A program made the translations under genes and the position numbers. Shown here in pieces: positions 5,686 to 15,323 of a stretch of DNA of 20,148 nt. The stretch covers positions 1-20,148 of the forward strand of contig JBDHXE010000023.1 of the NCBI GenBank assembly GCA_039810525.1, read 5' to 3'. The DNA is from JBDHXE01 sp039810525 (GTDB lineage Bacteria; Bacteroidota; Ignavibacteria; Kapaibacteriales; UBA2268). The notes under the pieces were generated by a model that was not told the origin of the DNA, searched no databases, and saw only the letters and a program-made list of their open reading frames with translations. The stretch's first letter is position 1, and each line of letters opens with the position of its first letter.

Positions 5686-5745
5686 AAAATATTAAATCGT
5701 GAATTGTGATACTTTATTTTCAAATATGAATAATTATATCAATAT

Positions 5746-8103
5746 ATGGGAAAAACATCAGAGAGCAATGGTAAATCGTTGGTAATAGTTGAGTCTCCAG
5801 CAAAAGCTAAAACTATCGAGAAATATCTAGGAAGTGATTATATTGTAGCTTCAAGTATAGGGCATATAAGAGATTTACCTAAAAAGAATTTATCGATTGA
5901 TATCGAAAATGGTTTCAAACCAATCTATGAGATAACGACTGATAAAAAGAAAATTGTAAATGAATTGAAGTCTCTTGCTAACAAAAGTAAAGAGATATTA
6001 TTAGCAACGGACGAGGATCGTGAAGGTGAAGCTATTGCATGGCATTTATCGGAAATATTAGGATTAGACCTTAACAAAACAAAGAGAATAGCTTTTCATG
6101 AAATTACTAAAAAGGCAATTAGTGATGCAATTAAAAATCCAAGATATCTTGATATTAATTTAGTGAATGCTCAACAAGCAAGAAGAGTTTTAGATAGGTT
6201 AGTAGGGTATGAATTATCGCCTGTATTATGGAAAAAAGTACAGAGAGGGCTATCTGCTGGGCGTGTTCAATCAGTTTCTGTAAGATTGATAGTAGAAAGA
6301 GAAAGAGAAATTGATAATTTTGAGTCAGAATCTAATTTCAAAGTTAATGCAGAATTTTTATCAGTTAATAATAAGATTTTGCCTGCTGAATTAAAATCTC
6401 GATTTCCAAATTTAGAAGCAACTAAAAAGTTCCTTTCCTCTATTATCAATTCAGAATTTGTAGTTAATGATATTAATGTAAAGCCAGCAAAGAGAACTCC
6501 TTCTGCACCTTTTACTACTTCCACTTTGCAACAAGAAGCATCAAGAAAGCTAGGTTTCTCTGTAAAACAAACTATGGTATTAGCTCAAAAATTGTATGAA
6601 TCTGGTAAAATAACATATATGAGAACAGATTCGGTAAATTTATCTGATTTTGCTCTTGAAATGTCTAAAGATGTTATAAATAGCGAATTTGGTAGTAAAT
6701 ATCATAAGCAGAGAAAATATAAAAACAAGAATGAGTCAGCTCAAGAAGCCCACGAAGCTATTAGACCTACTGATATGAGTATTAGTACTATCAATAGCGA
6801 TAGAAATGCTTCTAAATTATATGAATTAATTTGGAAGAGAACAATTGCGAGTCAAATGGCAGATGCAGAGCTTGAGAAAACGACTATTAATATTTCAATC
6901 TCTAACTCATTAGAAATATTTCAAGCGGTAGGTGAAGTTGTAAAGTTTGATGGTTTTTTAAAACTTTATCTTGAAAGCACTGATGATGATGAAAATAATA
7001 GTGAAAGCGATAGTATTTTGCCACAAGTAAGTGTAGGCGAAAAATTAGATTATAGTAAAATAATTGCTAAAGAAATTTATAAAAACCCTCCTCCCCGATT
7101 TACTGAAGCTAGTTTAGTTAAAAAGTTAGAAGAAATGGGTATTGGAAGACCATCAACCTATGCACCTACAATATCTACTATTATAGATAGGGGTTATGTA
7201 GTAAAAGAAGATAGAGAGGGCAAGGTAAGAGAAATTAATTTATTATCAATTATTGATAAGGAACTGAAAGTAGAAATAAAGCAAGAAAATTATGGAAGTG
7301 AAAAACAAAAGCTCTTCCCTACTAATACAGGTATGGTAGTAAATGACTTTTTAGTAAAATATTTTCCTGAAATAGTAGATTACAATTTTACTGCTAAAAT
7401 TGAAGAAGAATTCGATGGAATTGCTAATGGAAATTTAGTATGGAATGAAATGATTGCAAATTTTTATACTCCATTTAAAGAAACAATTGAAAAATCAAAT
7501 GAAATTAAAAGATCAGAGTCAGGTCAAGTTAGATTAATAGGAATAGAGCCAAAGTCTGGGAAGCAAATTAGTGCTAAAATTGGAAGGTTTGGACCAATGT
7601 TACAATTAGGAGAATCGGATACTGATGAAAAACCAAGATTTGCTCCTTTGCCTAAGCATCTGAGGATGGATCAAATTACTATTGAAGAAGCGATAAAATT
7701 GTTCGATCTCCCTAGATTGATAGGTGTCAATAATGATGGTGAAGAGCTGATTGCTCAAATTGGAAGATTCGGACCTTACATAAAAGGTGGGAGTACTTTT
7801 GTATCTATTAACGAAGATGAATTATTTAGCATTACTTTAGAAGATGCTATCGAAAGAATTGAGCAAAAAAAGTTTATCAAAAATAACAATATTATTACTG
7901 AGTTTGACGAAGACAAAAATATCAAGGTGTTAAAAGGTAGATTTGGACCATATATTACTAATGGTAGTATAAATGTGAAAGTCCCTAAAGGATTTACTCC
8001 CGAAATATTATCGTATGCCGAATGTAAAAAATTAATAGATGATGCAAAAGAAAAGAAGCCTACAAGGGCAAAAAAGACAACAACAAAAACTACTAAGAAG
8101 TAA
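5746..8103 (+). CDS. topA: DNA topoisomerase I (type IA)
   Basis: TopA relaxes negative supercoils by transient single-strand cleavage through a 5'-phosphotyrosine. The protein has 785 residues. The N-terminal TOPRIM domain shows V-E-S-P-A-K-A with catalytic E16 and the acidic D89-E-D91-R-E-G-E loop. The active-site tyrosine is Y291 in the I-T-Y-M-R-T-D-S motif. S-A-G-R-V-Q-S (170-176) and the G-I-G-R-P-S-T-Y-A-P motif are also typical. The C-terminus has three GRFGP repeats starting at residues 613, 673 and 731, and ends in a Lys/Thr-rich basic tail. There are no CxxC zinc fingers, unlike E. coli TopA (865 aa) but as in many Bacteroidota enzymes. The ATG has no visible Shine-Dalgarno. An upstream ATG at 5726 is out of frame. 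The gene appears monocistronic with its own terminator; paired palindromes upstream may regulate it. Confidence 0.97.
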   Translation: MGKTSESNGKSLVIVESPAKAKTIEKYLGSDYIVASSIGHIRDLPKKNLSIDIENGFKPIYEITTDKKKIVNELKSLANKSKEILLATDEDREGEAIAWHLSEILGLDLNKTKRIAFHEITKKAISDAIKNPRYLDINLVNAQQARRVLDRLVGYELSPVLWKKVQRGLSAGRVQSVSVRLIVEREREIDNFESESNFKVNAEFLSVNNKILPAELKSRFPNLEATKKFLSSIINSEFVVNDINVKPAKRTPSAPFTTSTLQQEASRKLGFSVKQTMVLAQKLYESGKITYMRTDSVNLSDFALEMSKDVINSEFGSKYHKQRKYKNKNESAQEAHEAIRPTDMSISTINSDRNASKLYELIWKRTIASQMADAELEKTTINISISNSLEIFQAVGEVVKFDGFLKLYLESTDDDENNSESDSILPQVSVGEKLDYSKIIAKEIYKNPPPRFTEASLVKKLEEMGIGRPSTYAPTISTIIDRGYVVKEDREGKVREINLLSIIDKELKVEIKQENYGSEKQKLFPTNTGMVVNDFLVKYFPEIVDYNFTAKIEEEFDGIANGNLVWNEMIANFYTPFKETIEKSNEIKRSESGQVRLIGIEPKSGKQISAKIGRFGPMLQLGESDTDEKPRFAPLPKHLRMDQITIEEAIKLFDLPRLIGVNNDGEELIAQIGRFGPYIKGGSTFVSINEDELFSITLEDAIERIEQKKFIKNNNIITEFDEDKNIKVLKGRFGPYITNGSINVKVPKGFTPEILSYAECKKLIDDAKEKKPTRAKKTTTKTTKK

Positions 8104-8113
8104 TATTAATAGT

Positions 8114-8150
8114 ATGAAACTGGCTCATTAGTCGGCTTCATATATTTTTT
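8114..8150 (+). terminator. Intrinsic terminator of topA
   Basis: The stem ATGAA-x-CTGGCT pairs with AGTCGG-x-TTCAT (8114-8141) around the loop CATT, using G-U pairs that work on the plus strand. ATATTTTTT follows. It starts ten bases after the topA stop. Confidence 0.75.
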
Positions 8151-8234
8151 GTTTACATTTTCTTGCTTAGAATTAAATCTGGTTATAGTATAATTAAATA
8201 TGCAGATTAAAAAATAAATTGTATAGCAAATCAA

Positions 8235-9944
8235 TTATTTTTCGCTATTATATTTATAATATAACTGATTATATTCTTCTAACATACGTGTAGTATTGTA
8301 TTTTGACTTAATATAATTAAAAGAATTTAGAATCATAGTAGCCCATTTATCAGCATTATTTTTTATTAATATAATATTTTGGATTTCATTAAATATCAAA
8401 GAAGCGATTTCATCATTCTGAAAGTTGTTAATCCTTTTATTACCTATCTTAAACCCAATAGAAGGCTTATATGCTTCATCCCACCACCCATCAAGAATAC
8501 TAAGATTAATTGCTCCATTTAAACATGCTTTCATTCCAGAAGTACCACATGCTTCTAGACCTCTAATAGGATTATTTAACCATATATCACTTATTCCTAA
8601 TATTGCTTTTGCTTTTGAAATATTGTAATCTTCAATAAATATTATATTATTTTGTAGATTATTCGCAAGAATTTTAGTTAAAATATCTCTAATGATTGCT
8701 TTTCCTTCTATATCAGCTGGATGAGCTTTGCCAGATATTAAAATTTTTGTATTTTGATGCTCCATAAAAAATAATTTTAATTTTTGTATATAAGTAAACA
8801 AAATATTAGCTCTTTTGTATGGTGCAAATCTTCGAGCAAATCCTATTATGATATCATCATCATAAATTACAGTATTTTTGTATAATTCCTTTAAAGAAAG
8901 GCTTTTATTATAAAATGAATTATAGTTTAATTCTGATAATATTCTTTTTTTTAACATTTGTTTAGCATTTACTATATCAATTTTTAGTGGTTGATTATTT
9001 ATAAATGTAGCAAATTCTTGTGGTAGCCAATCTTTGATATAAATTCCATTGGTAACGTTATCAAAGCTAATATCTTCTTTGATAATTTTCCACATTTTTG
9101 TTGCTACTTTATTGTGTAATTTTGAGACGCTATTGTATCTATTTGAAAGTCTAATTGCGAAAGCAGTCATAGAAAAATTAAACTTATTCTGGTAAAAGCC
9201 TAAATTAATAAAATCATCAAAACTTATATATCTTAACAATGAAGAATTCATAAGAATTTCTTTAAGTAAATCTATAGCAAACTCTTCATTACCGTGGATA
9301 ATTGGAGTATGAGTAGTAAAATAATTTGATAATTTCACTTTTTGAAAGGCCTTTTCAAATGGTATATTATTATCTACCATTATATTAATTCTTTCTAATA
9401 AGGCAAATGCAGCATGTCCTTCATTTATATGCAATATATCTATATCATAATTAAGATAATTCATTATTTTTATTGCGCCTTGGCCAAGAAGAATTTCTTG
9501 TAATAATCTAAGTTCCCTAGAAGGAGTATATAACATTTCAGTGATTATAGCTAATTCACCATTGCTATCTATATCACTATCAATAAGATATAAATTGATG
9601 TTAGCAATATTTGTAATCAAAACTTTAAATAAAATATTTCCAATATTTGTTTTTATTTCAAATATTTTAATTTCATTATTTTCTTTAAGATAATTGTTCG
9701 AATTATAAGAAACTGTATTTATATCTTGATTAGATATTTGGTTGAATTTATCATCAAATGTTTGATTAAAATATCCATTTTTATATAATAACCCAACGCA
9801 CAAAATAGGATATGAATTGTCGGAGGCTTCTTTAATAAAATCTCCAGCTAAAATACCTAATCCTCCAGCATAATTGTTTAAATTTTCATCATAACCATAT
9901 TCTGGGCTAATGTATAATATTTTCTTTTTGCTTATATTTACCAA
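8235..9944 (-). CDS. glgP: Alpha-glucan phosphorylase (GT35, short form)
   Basis: This PLP enzyme releases glucose-1-phosphate from glycogen or maltodextrin in the cytoplasm. At 569 residues it is the short form of the TIGR02094-type phosphorylases, without the N-terminal DUF3417 domain. The N-terminus has Y-I-S-P-E-Y-G and Y-A-G-G-L-G-I-L-A-G-D (25-35). N-E-G-H-A-A-F-A (174-181), F-A-R-R-F-A-P-Y-K-R-A (369-379) and G-K-A-H-P-A-D (405-411) follow. The PLP lysine is K472 in E-A-C-G-T-S-G-M-K-A, followed by L-D-G-W-W-D-E-A-Y. No in-frame ATG exists near the start: the TTG at 9944 has AAGGAA eight bases upstream (9953-9958) and directly precedes the conserved N-terminus, so it is chosen. It is divergent from the Sua5-type gene, with only 59 bases between them. 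No glycogen synthase or branching gene is nearby. Confidence 0.94.
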   Translation of the reverse strand: MVNISKKKILYISPEYGYDENLNNYAGGLGILAGDFIKEASDNSYPILCVGLLYKNGYFNQTFDDKFNQISNQDINTVSYNSNNYLKENNEIKIFEIKTNIGNILFKVLITNIANINLYLIDSDIDSNGELAIITEMLYTPSRELRLLQEILLGQGAIKIMNYLNYDIDILHINEGHAAFALLERINIMVDNNIPFEKAFQKVKLSNYFTTHTPIIHGNEEFAIDLLKEILMNSSLLRYISFDDFINLGFYQNKFNFSMTAFAIRLSNRYNSVSKLHNKVATKMWKIIKEDISFDNVTNGIYIKDWLPQEFATFINNQPLKIDIVNAKQMLKKRILSELNYNSFYNKSLSLKELYKNTVIYDDDIIIGFARRFAPYKRANILFTYIQKLKLFFMEHQNTKILISGKAHPADIEGKAIIRDILTKILANNLQNNIIFIEDYNISKAKAILGISDIWLNNPIRGLEACGTSGMKACLNGAINLSILDGWWDEAYKPSIGFKIGNKRINNFQNDEIASLIFNEIQNIILIKNNADKWATMILNSFNYIKSKYNTTRMLEEYNQLYYKYNSEK

Positions 9945-10003
9945 TTATAAATTTCCTTTTTAAATTATTATTTTAAAATTGCATTTTCATCGAAAGTAAT
10001 TTA

Positions 10004-10981
10004 ATGATAAAAACCGAAATATTAGATGGTTTAAAAGATTTAGAGCAAGCTATTCAAATTGCTGGTGATTCATTGTTAAATAATGAACCATTAGTCTTCC
10101 CTACCGAAACTGTTTATGGAGTAGGGGCTCTAATCTATAATGAGAATGCAATTAGAAAAGTCTTTGAGATTAAAGAAAGAAATTATGGTAACCCACTGTC
10201 TGCTCATATTAGCACAATTGAAGATGTAAATTATTTATGCGATAATATTCCAGAGTTATTCTGGAAAATAGCAGAAAAATTTTTACCGGGACCAATTTCA
10301 ATTATTTTAGAAAAGAATGAATCTGTACCAGATATAGTAACTGGTGGTCTTAAATCTATAAATATTCGAATGCCTGATAATTTTATATTTTCGCAATTAT
10401 CAAAATATGTAAACCAACCAATAGCTGCTACATCAGCTAATTTATCAGGTAGGCCATCTCCAAATACAGCTATTACAGTCTTTGATGATTTGAATAATAG
10501 AGTAAAATATATTATTGATGGAGGTAGATGTAAATATGCAATAGAGTCTACTATTATTAGTTTAATTGGTTCAGAGCCTGTTTTGATAAGACCAGGTGTA
10601 ATAGAACAAACATCTATAGAAGCTGTACTAAATATGAAATTAGTTTCAAATAATAGAAATTTAGTAAAAATTGGTAGCTCATATCAATCATCAATCAATA
10701 GACTTAGTTTTGAAGTATATATATGCGAATCAATTGAAATTATAAAAGAATATTTGAACAACGAAAAATCAAAAAATAAGGTATTATTATTGCTTAGCTA
10801 TGATAAGATTAATATGATTGATCATAATTATAAAATAATATTGAGTGTTGAAAACCTTTTTGAGAGTATTAGATATGCTGAGAAAAACAATTTTGATACA
10901 ATAATCATTCTTTTTGATGAATTTGTAAAAAATATAGATTTAATTAAACACAGATTAAAATTTGCAAAAAAATTAGGGTAA
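10004..10981 (+). CDS. tsaC: L-threonylcarbamoyladenylate synthase (Sua5/YrdC/TsaC2 family)
   Basis: The enzyme makes threonylcarbamoyl-AMP from threonine, bicarbonate and ATP, the first step of t6A37 in tRNA. The YrdC domain (about residues 10-205) shows F-P-T-E-T-V-Y-G-V-G-A (32-42), the K57-x-R59 pair before N-P-L-S-A-H, S-A-N-L-S-G (144-149), E-S-T-I-I (181-185) and R-P-G (196-198). At 325 residues it is the long Sua5 form rather than the short TsaC form. The C-terminal part (about 210-325) has a Rossmann-like strand/helix pattern, but the usual linker with PGM...HYxP is not recognisable. It begins 59 bases from the divergent glgP, and its stop is one base before ptsH, so it heads an operon with ptsHI. 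TsaE of the same pathway is at the left end of the window. Confidence 0.93.
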   Translation: MIKTEILDGLKDLEQAIQIAGDSLLNNEPLVFPTETVYGVGALIYNENAIRKVFEIKERNYGNPLSAHISTIEDVNYLCDNIPELFWKIAEKFLPGPISIILEKNESVPDIVTGGLKSINIRMPDNFIFSQLSKYVNQPIAATSANLSGRPSPNTAITVFDDLNNRVKYIIDGGRCKYAIESTIISLIGSEPVLIRPGVIEQTSIEAVLNMKLVSNNRNLVKIGSSYQSSINRLSFEVYICESIEIIKEYLNNEKSKNKVLLLLSYDKINMIDHNYKIILSVENLFESIRYAEKNNFDTIIILFDEFVKNIDLIKHRLKFAKKLG

Positions 10982-10982
10982 A

Positions 10983-11255
10983 ATGGACGAGTACGAAAGA
11001 GAAGTAGTAATTACAAATAGGGCTGGGCTACATACACGACCAGCTTCTATGTTAGTCAAATTATCTTCAAAATATAATTCAGAAATATATTTGATTAAAG
11101 ATGGTTTTACTATCAATGCAAAAAGTATAATTGGTGTAATGACATTGGCTGCAGAATATGGCTCTAAATTAACTATTAAAGCAGAAGGTATTGATGCACA
11201 AGAAGCTGTAGATAATATCGCTATTCTATTTGATAATGGATTCGATGAACCATAA
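10983..11255 (+). CDS. ptsH: Phosphocarrier protein HPr
   Basis: HPr receives phosphate from enzyme I and passes it to EII components or regulatory targets. The protein has 90 residues. The active-site histidine is H17 in N-R-A-G-L-H-T-R-P-A. The regulatory serine site of HPr kinase (Ser46 in Bacillus) is S48 in N-A-K-S-I-I-G-V-M-T-L, so ATP-dependent regulation by an HPr kinase is possible. The start ATG lies one base after the tsaC stop, with AGGG seven bases before it in the tsaC end. The ptsI start overlaps its stop codon (TAATG), so the three genes are translationally coupled. Confidence 0.97.
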   Translation: MDEYEREVVITNRAGLHTRPASMLVKLSSKYNSEIYLIKDGFTINAKSIIGVMTLAAEYGSKLTIKAEGIDAQEAVDNIAILFDNGFDEP

Positions 11256-13015
11256 TGGACGAATTAAGTAAAAATATTATATTAAGTCAGAAATCTTTTA
11301 GTTCTGATAATGGAATTTTGAAGGGCATTCCATCTTCGAACGGGATTGTAGTAGGTAAGTCTTTTGTTCAAGAAGATTTAGTAGCTATTATACCAGACAA
11401 TAAAACTCAGATAATAAATACTGATGAAGAATTATCAAAAATGGGAAATGCTTATAATTCTATAAGAAAGGAATTTGCTGAATCTTTACTAAAAATTGCA
11501 GCTTCCAATATTAGTATCAGAAGCATTATTGAAGCTAACTTATTAATTATTAATGACATTTATATTGAAAATGAAATTTTGAATTTAATTAAAAAAGGAT
11601 ATACTGCCGAAAGTAGTGTTTCTAAAGTATTTGATTTACAAAAATCATTCTTCAAAAGTTCTAAAGATCCAATTTTGAGAGAACGAAGTATAGATTTGGA
11701 TCATATCAAGCAAAGAATAATTAACCAATTGAAGTACCAAATTATTAATTTCGATATAGCTCATAATAAAATATTGGTGGTTGATCAAGTTACACCTACT
11801 GATCTTTTACATTTTATAGAGTCTGGTATTATAGGCTTAATTACTGAAGTCGGTGGTATCACTTCGCATGTATCTATAATAGCACGTGCATACGATTTAC
11901 CTTCAGTAATCGGAATAAAAGATGCAACTCAAATAATTAAGAACAATTGCAATGTGGTAATTGATGGCTATACTGGTATTGTTTATTACAATCCCGGATA
12001 CTCAATTATCAAGCAATATAAAACAAAGATTGAGACAGTAAGAGAGCATAAGCAGAAAATTGGTAAGTTGGTTAATGTACCATCTATTACAAAAGATGGC
12101 AAAAGGGTTATAATTTCTGCAAATGCTGATAAATATGAAGAAATCCTATCAGCAATGATGACTGGTTCCGAAAGTATTGGTCTATTACGTTCTGAAACAA
12201 TTATTATGGCATTTGGTAAGATTCCAGATGAAGAGACTCAATTTGCAATATATGACAAATTAGCTCAGACAGTATATCCTAAACAGATTACAATTAGAGT
12301 ATTTGATATTGGTAGTGATAAATATTCGGAAGGTATCCCATTGAAGGAAAACAATCCAGCTCTTGGATTTAGGGGCATTAGATATTTGTTGGGTAGAGAA
12401 GATGTATTCAGGAGTCAATTAAGGGCAATATTACGGGCTACATATATGAAGAATATTAAGATTCTTATCCCAATGATTACATCAACTACTGAATTAATTA
12501 AATCGAAGTCAATAATTGACTCTGTAATTTCAGAATTACTAGCACAAAATGTTTTAATTGATAATAATGTTAAAATTGGTATAATGATAGAGACTCCAGC
12601 AGCAGTGGCAATAGCAGATGAATTATCAAAATATTGTGATTTCTTTAGCATAGGTACAAATGATCTTACTCAATATACTCTTGCAGCTGATAGAGGGAAC
12701 TCATTAGTTAACGATTATTATGATTCGTTTCACCCTGCGATTATTAGATATATAAAATATATTTGCGACTCTGCACATCGAAATAATATTACTGTATCTG
12801 TTTGTGGTGAATTAGCTGGTCATAGTGCAGCAACAGGATTATTAATAGGATTAGGAGTAGATGAACTAAGTGTAGCTCCTTCGTTAGTATTAGAATTAAA
12901 AAATAAAATTATTAATTTTAATTATAGAAAGATTAAGCGGTTAGCTAACCGTGTTCTCAAATTAGCAGATTCAGATTGTATTTTAACTGAACTTGAAAGT
13001 AATAATAATTTATAA
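11255..13015 (+). CDS. ptsI: Phosphoenolpyruvate-protein phosphotransferase, PTS enzyme I
   Basis: Enzyme I takes phosphate from PEP and transfers it to HPr. The protein has 586 residues, close to E. coli EI (575). The N-terminal half holds the HPr-binding helical domain (about 45-165) and the phosphohistidine H205 in G-G-I-T-S-H-V-S-I-I-A-R. The C-terminal PEP-binding barrel shows L-L-R-S-E (310-314), R-V-F-D-I-G-S-D-K (348-356), the I-G-T-N-D-L-T-Q-Y motif (467-474), A-A-D-R (477-480) and the catalytic C517 in V-C-G-E-L-A-G. The R-S-E-T-I-I segment departs slightly from the common R-T-E-F-L-F pattern. Its ATG overlaps the ptsH stop by one base. It converges on prkA with 26 bases between and no strong terminator visible. 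With no EII gene here, its role may be regulatory or it may serve EIIs elsewhere. Confidence 0.97.
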   Translation: MDELSKNIILSQKSFSSDNGILKGIPSSNGIVVGKSFVQEDLVAIIPDNKTQIINTDEELSKMGNAYNSIRKEFAESLLKIAASNISIRSIIEANLLIINDIYIENEILNLIKKGYTAESSVSKVFDLQKSFFKSSKDPILRERSIDLDHIKQRIINQLKYQIINFDIAHNKILVVDQVTPTDLLHFIESGIIGLITEVGGITSHVSIIARAYDLPSVIGIKDATQIIKNNCNVVIDGYTGIVYYNPGYSIIKQYKTKIETVREHKQKIGKLVNVPSITKDGKRVIISANADKYEEILSAMMTGSESIGLLRSETIIMAFGKIPDEETQFAIYDKLAQTVYPKQITIRVFDIGSDKYSEGIPLKENNPALGFRGIRYLLGREDVFRSQLRAILRATYMKNIKILIPMITSTTELIKSKSIIDSVISELLAQNVLIDNNVKIGIMIETPAAVAIADELSKYCDFFSIGTNDLTQYTLAADRGNSLVNDYYDSFHPAIIRYIKYICDSAHRNNITVSVCGELAGHSAATGLLIGLGVDELSVAPSLVLELKNKIINFNYRKIKRLANRVLKLADSDCILTELESNNNL

Positions 13016-13041
13016 TTATATTTATTTAATTAGAGTATTAT

Positions 13042-15318
13042 CTAATATAAAGTATCAATTTTTTTATCTAAGACGTAAATACTAACTTGTTTGGCACCTA
13101 TATTAGAATAGCCATATTTAGATTCTAAATTATTAATCATAAGGTTAATATCTCGTTTAATTCTTTCGTCATAAGTATTGAATGAATTAGTACCAAAGTC
13201 TATAATACCTCTTCTGAAATTATCATTGTTAATATAGGGAGCCAACACATCTTCTTTTAAATTTTTGGTATATTTATCGAATAGGTTTTTGAACTGCTTG
13301 GTTTCAGTAATCTTTTTATTATTGACTCTAATTTCTTGTGATAAGGTTTGGGTAATATATTCACTTAAAGAATTATTTCTAAATTGTTTACGGGCAGTTG
13401 GTGTAGAGCTAGCCCCAAGAATTCTTATCTCAAATGAATTTAGTAATTCGTCGGTCACTTGCACTGTTTCAGAATTATAATTATTTTTCTTAATATCACC
13501 AATCTCATAGTTGATAGCAAAAAGGTAGTTAATAATTTCATCGCTTATATGCTTTTCGTTATATGAATATAGAGAGTCTTTTACTTGCTGTAAACAATCA
13601 TAGTCATACAAATCAATTAATTTGTCTATCAAATCTGATGGAATATTTACATTTAACTCATCTTTTTTGCTATCAAAATAATTTTTTACATCTTCCATAG
13701 TTATCAAACGTTCAGATAATTCAAATTTTGCCATAAATTCTGAAAAAACAGAAAGAGATTTCCTACCAGATATTCCCTTTTGTCCTTCATTCTCTGAATT
13801 TGATATTATTTCTTTTCTAATATATCGATTAAATTTTTTTAGATCTTCTTCACTTAGCCAATCTGGGAGTTTGCCAATAAATATTTGCATTTTTAATAAG
13901 AGCAAATTCTTATCTAAGTATTTGCTATAATTTTCTGGTTTTGTAATCCATTTTCGTAAAGCTGGTGCTTCGGTATCTAATCGTGTTGCTATAATTACTT
14001 TCGCAAAATTTTCAAGTACATTATTTAAAAATTTGTTCCTAATACCTACGCCAAATTTATTTTCATAAATAGCAACTTCTATATTATAATCCAAAATATA
14101 AGGTATAGTAACTGAAATTATTCTATCTTGGAAGGATTTAACTTTATCGTAATGAACCTTATCTTCTGGATTAACAAGTCCGATAAAAAATGTTTTAATT
14201 TTTTCTTCGGTTAACTCTACCTTGTGTACTCCATCTGAAATAATACCATGATAAGCTTTCAATCTATCAATATTGAATTCTTTAATATCCATTAAAGTTA
14301 AAATACCATTATTAGTTTTAGCAAGATATGAAAAAGTATATTTGACATCATCATGCTTCAGCAAATCATTTATCATATATTGCAGTGCGGGCTTACTAAG
14401 ATAAGAGGTTATCTCTGGATCGCCGGGGTTAAAGACAGATATCCCTTCACCTAATTGCCTATTGAAATAATTTTTTCTAGCCCACAACATAGAAAAGACT
14501 TCCAATGGATCTTTTAGTCGCTCTAATAGTGATTTAGTAATAGAATTACAAATAGCACAGGGTGTATCTTTGAGCACCCATTCGTATTGTTTGTCATTAA
14601 ATAATTTAGTCTTAAACTCGCTATCAGGGATCAATTCATCTAAGAAATCCATTCTTAATTCTTTGGGGATTTGAAGTATTGGATGGTCATGATTAGGGCA
14701 ACTGAATTCTAAATATTTTTCTGGTCTATTAATTATTGAGTTTTGAACATTTCTGCTACTTATTTGTTGCTCTGCATATTGATAACCTTGTAAATTAGGT
14801 ATTTGGAAGCCTCCAAGTTTCTCAATATCCAGTCTCCAATAGGTTTTAAATGAAATACCTTCTGCTGTTTTCGAAAATTCTTCAAATTTCTTAAGAAGAT
14901 TATTTAGGAATGTAGATTTACCACTTCCGGGGGGTCCTTCGAAAATATAAATTCTATTTTTTTGGGTACCTTTTGCAAAGCTTTTAGAGAGGTTCATCAA
15001 GCGATTGGCAAATAATCTATCTGCAAAAAAAGGTGAATCTAAATTATCTCGAAACAAGCCCTTAGTATCATAATTTACGAACCCAATATGCTCTGAGTCA
15101 TGTATATCATCAGTGCCTTCTGGTACATAGTGATTTACCATATCGTGGAATAATTGAAAAATATCCCTAAAAGCTAACTGTGGATTAGTTGCAGAGAAAT
15201 AAAGAAAATCATTGAATGGTATAGGTGTTCTTTTTTCTTTATCAACAACTGAGTTTGATAATTTTATTAAAGATTCGAGTTTTTTTGCTTTATGTTGTAT
15301 CTCAATAAATGTTTCCAT
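13042..15318 (-). CDS. prkA: PrkA-family AAA+ serine protein kinase, long form
   Basis: PrkA (YeaG in E. coli) couples an AAA+ domain to a C-terminal kinase-like region and acts in stress and stationary-phase signalling; in Bacillus it affects sporulation. Here it has 758 residues, against about 640 in YeaG. The Walker A loop GPPGSGKST is at 128-136. A possible zinc site is formed by C207, H210 and H212 with C254 and C257. The F-Q-D-R-I-I-S-V-T-I-P-Y-I-L region matches the family's conserved segment after the AAA+ core. A K-G-I-S-G-R-K segment (about two thirds along) resembles the K-G-I-S-x-R motif. The extra length lies mainly in the C-terminal half. It starts five bases after the spoVR stop and is the last gene of the DUF444-SpoVR-PrkA unit. 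The family call is firm; phosphorylation targets are unknown. Confidence 0.9.
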   Translation of the reverse strand: METFIEIQHKAKKLESLIKLSNSVVDKEKRTPIPFNDFLYFSATNPQLAFRDIFQLFHDMVNHYVPEGTDDIHDSEHIGFVNYDTKGLFRDNLDSPFFADRLFANRLMNLSKSFAKGTQKNRIYIFEGPPGSGKSTFLNNLLKKFEEFSKTAEGISFKTYWRLDIEKLGGFQIPNLQGYQYAEQQISSRNVQNSIINRPEKYLEFSCPNHDHPILQIPKELRMDFLDELIPDSEFKTKLFNDKQYEWVLKDTPCAICNSITKSLLERLKDPLEVFSMLWARKNYFNRQLGEGISVFNPGDPEITSYLSKPALQYMINDLLKHDDVKYTFSYLAKTNNGILTLMDIKEFNIDRLKAYHGIISDGVHKVELTEEKIKTFFIGLVNPEDKVHYDKVKSFQDRIISVTIPYILDYNIEVAIYENKFGVGIRNKFLNNVLENFAKVIIATRLDTEAPALRKWITKPENYSKYLDKNLLLLKMQIFIGKLPDWLSEEDLKKFNRYIRKEIISNSENEGQKGISGRKSLSVFSEFMAKFELSERLITMEDVKNYFDSKKDELNVNIPSDLIDKLIDLYDYDCLQQVKDSLYSYNEKHISDEIINYLFAINYEIGDIKKNNYNSETVQVTDELLNSFEIRILGASSTPTARKQFRNNSLSEYITQTLSQEIRVNNKKITETKQFKNLFDKYTKNLKEDVLAPYINNDNFRRGIIDFGTNSFNTYDERIKRDINLMINNLESKYGYSNIGAKQVSIYVLDKKIDTLY

Positions 15319-15323
15319 AGCTT

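Larger units (their letters stand above)
5386..5745. other. Divergent intergenic region between the Cys-rich gene and topA
   Basis: This 360-base AT-rich region separates two divergent genes. It holds the Cys-rich gene promoter (5454-5484) and the paired palindromes (5654-5685). The centre (5490-5650) shows no credible gene. A GAGGAG near 5562 precedes an open stretch of about 35 codons with only TTG or ATT as possible starts, which I do not call. No full-consensus promoter for topA was found. Confidence 0.5.

Noticed and set aside
5726..5785. An upstream ATG with a 19-codon frame overlapping the topA start
   Set aside because: It is out of frame with topA, lacks a ribosome site and has no sign of selection. 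It is most likely chance in AT-rich DNA.
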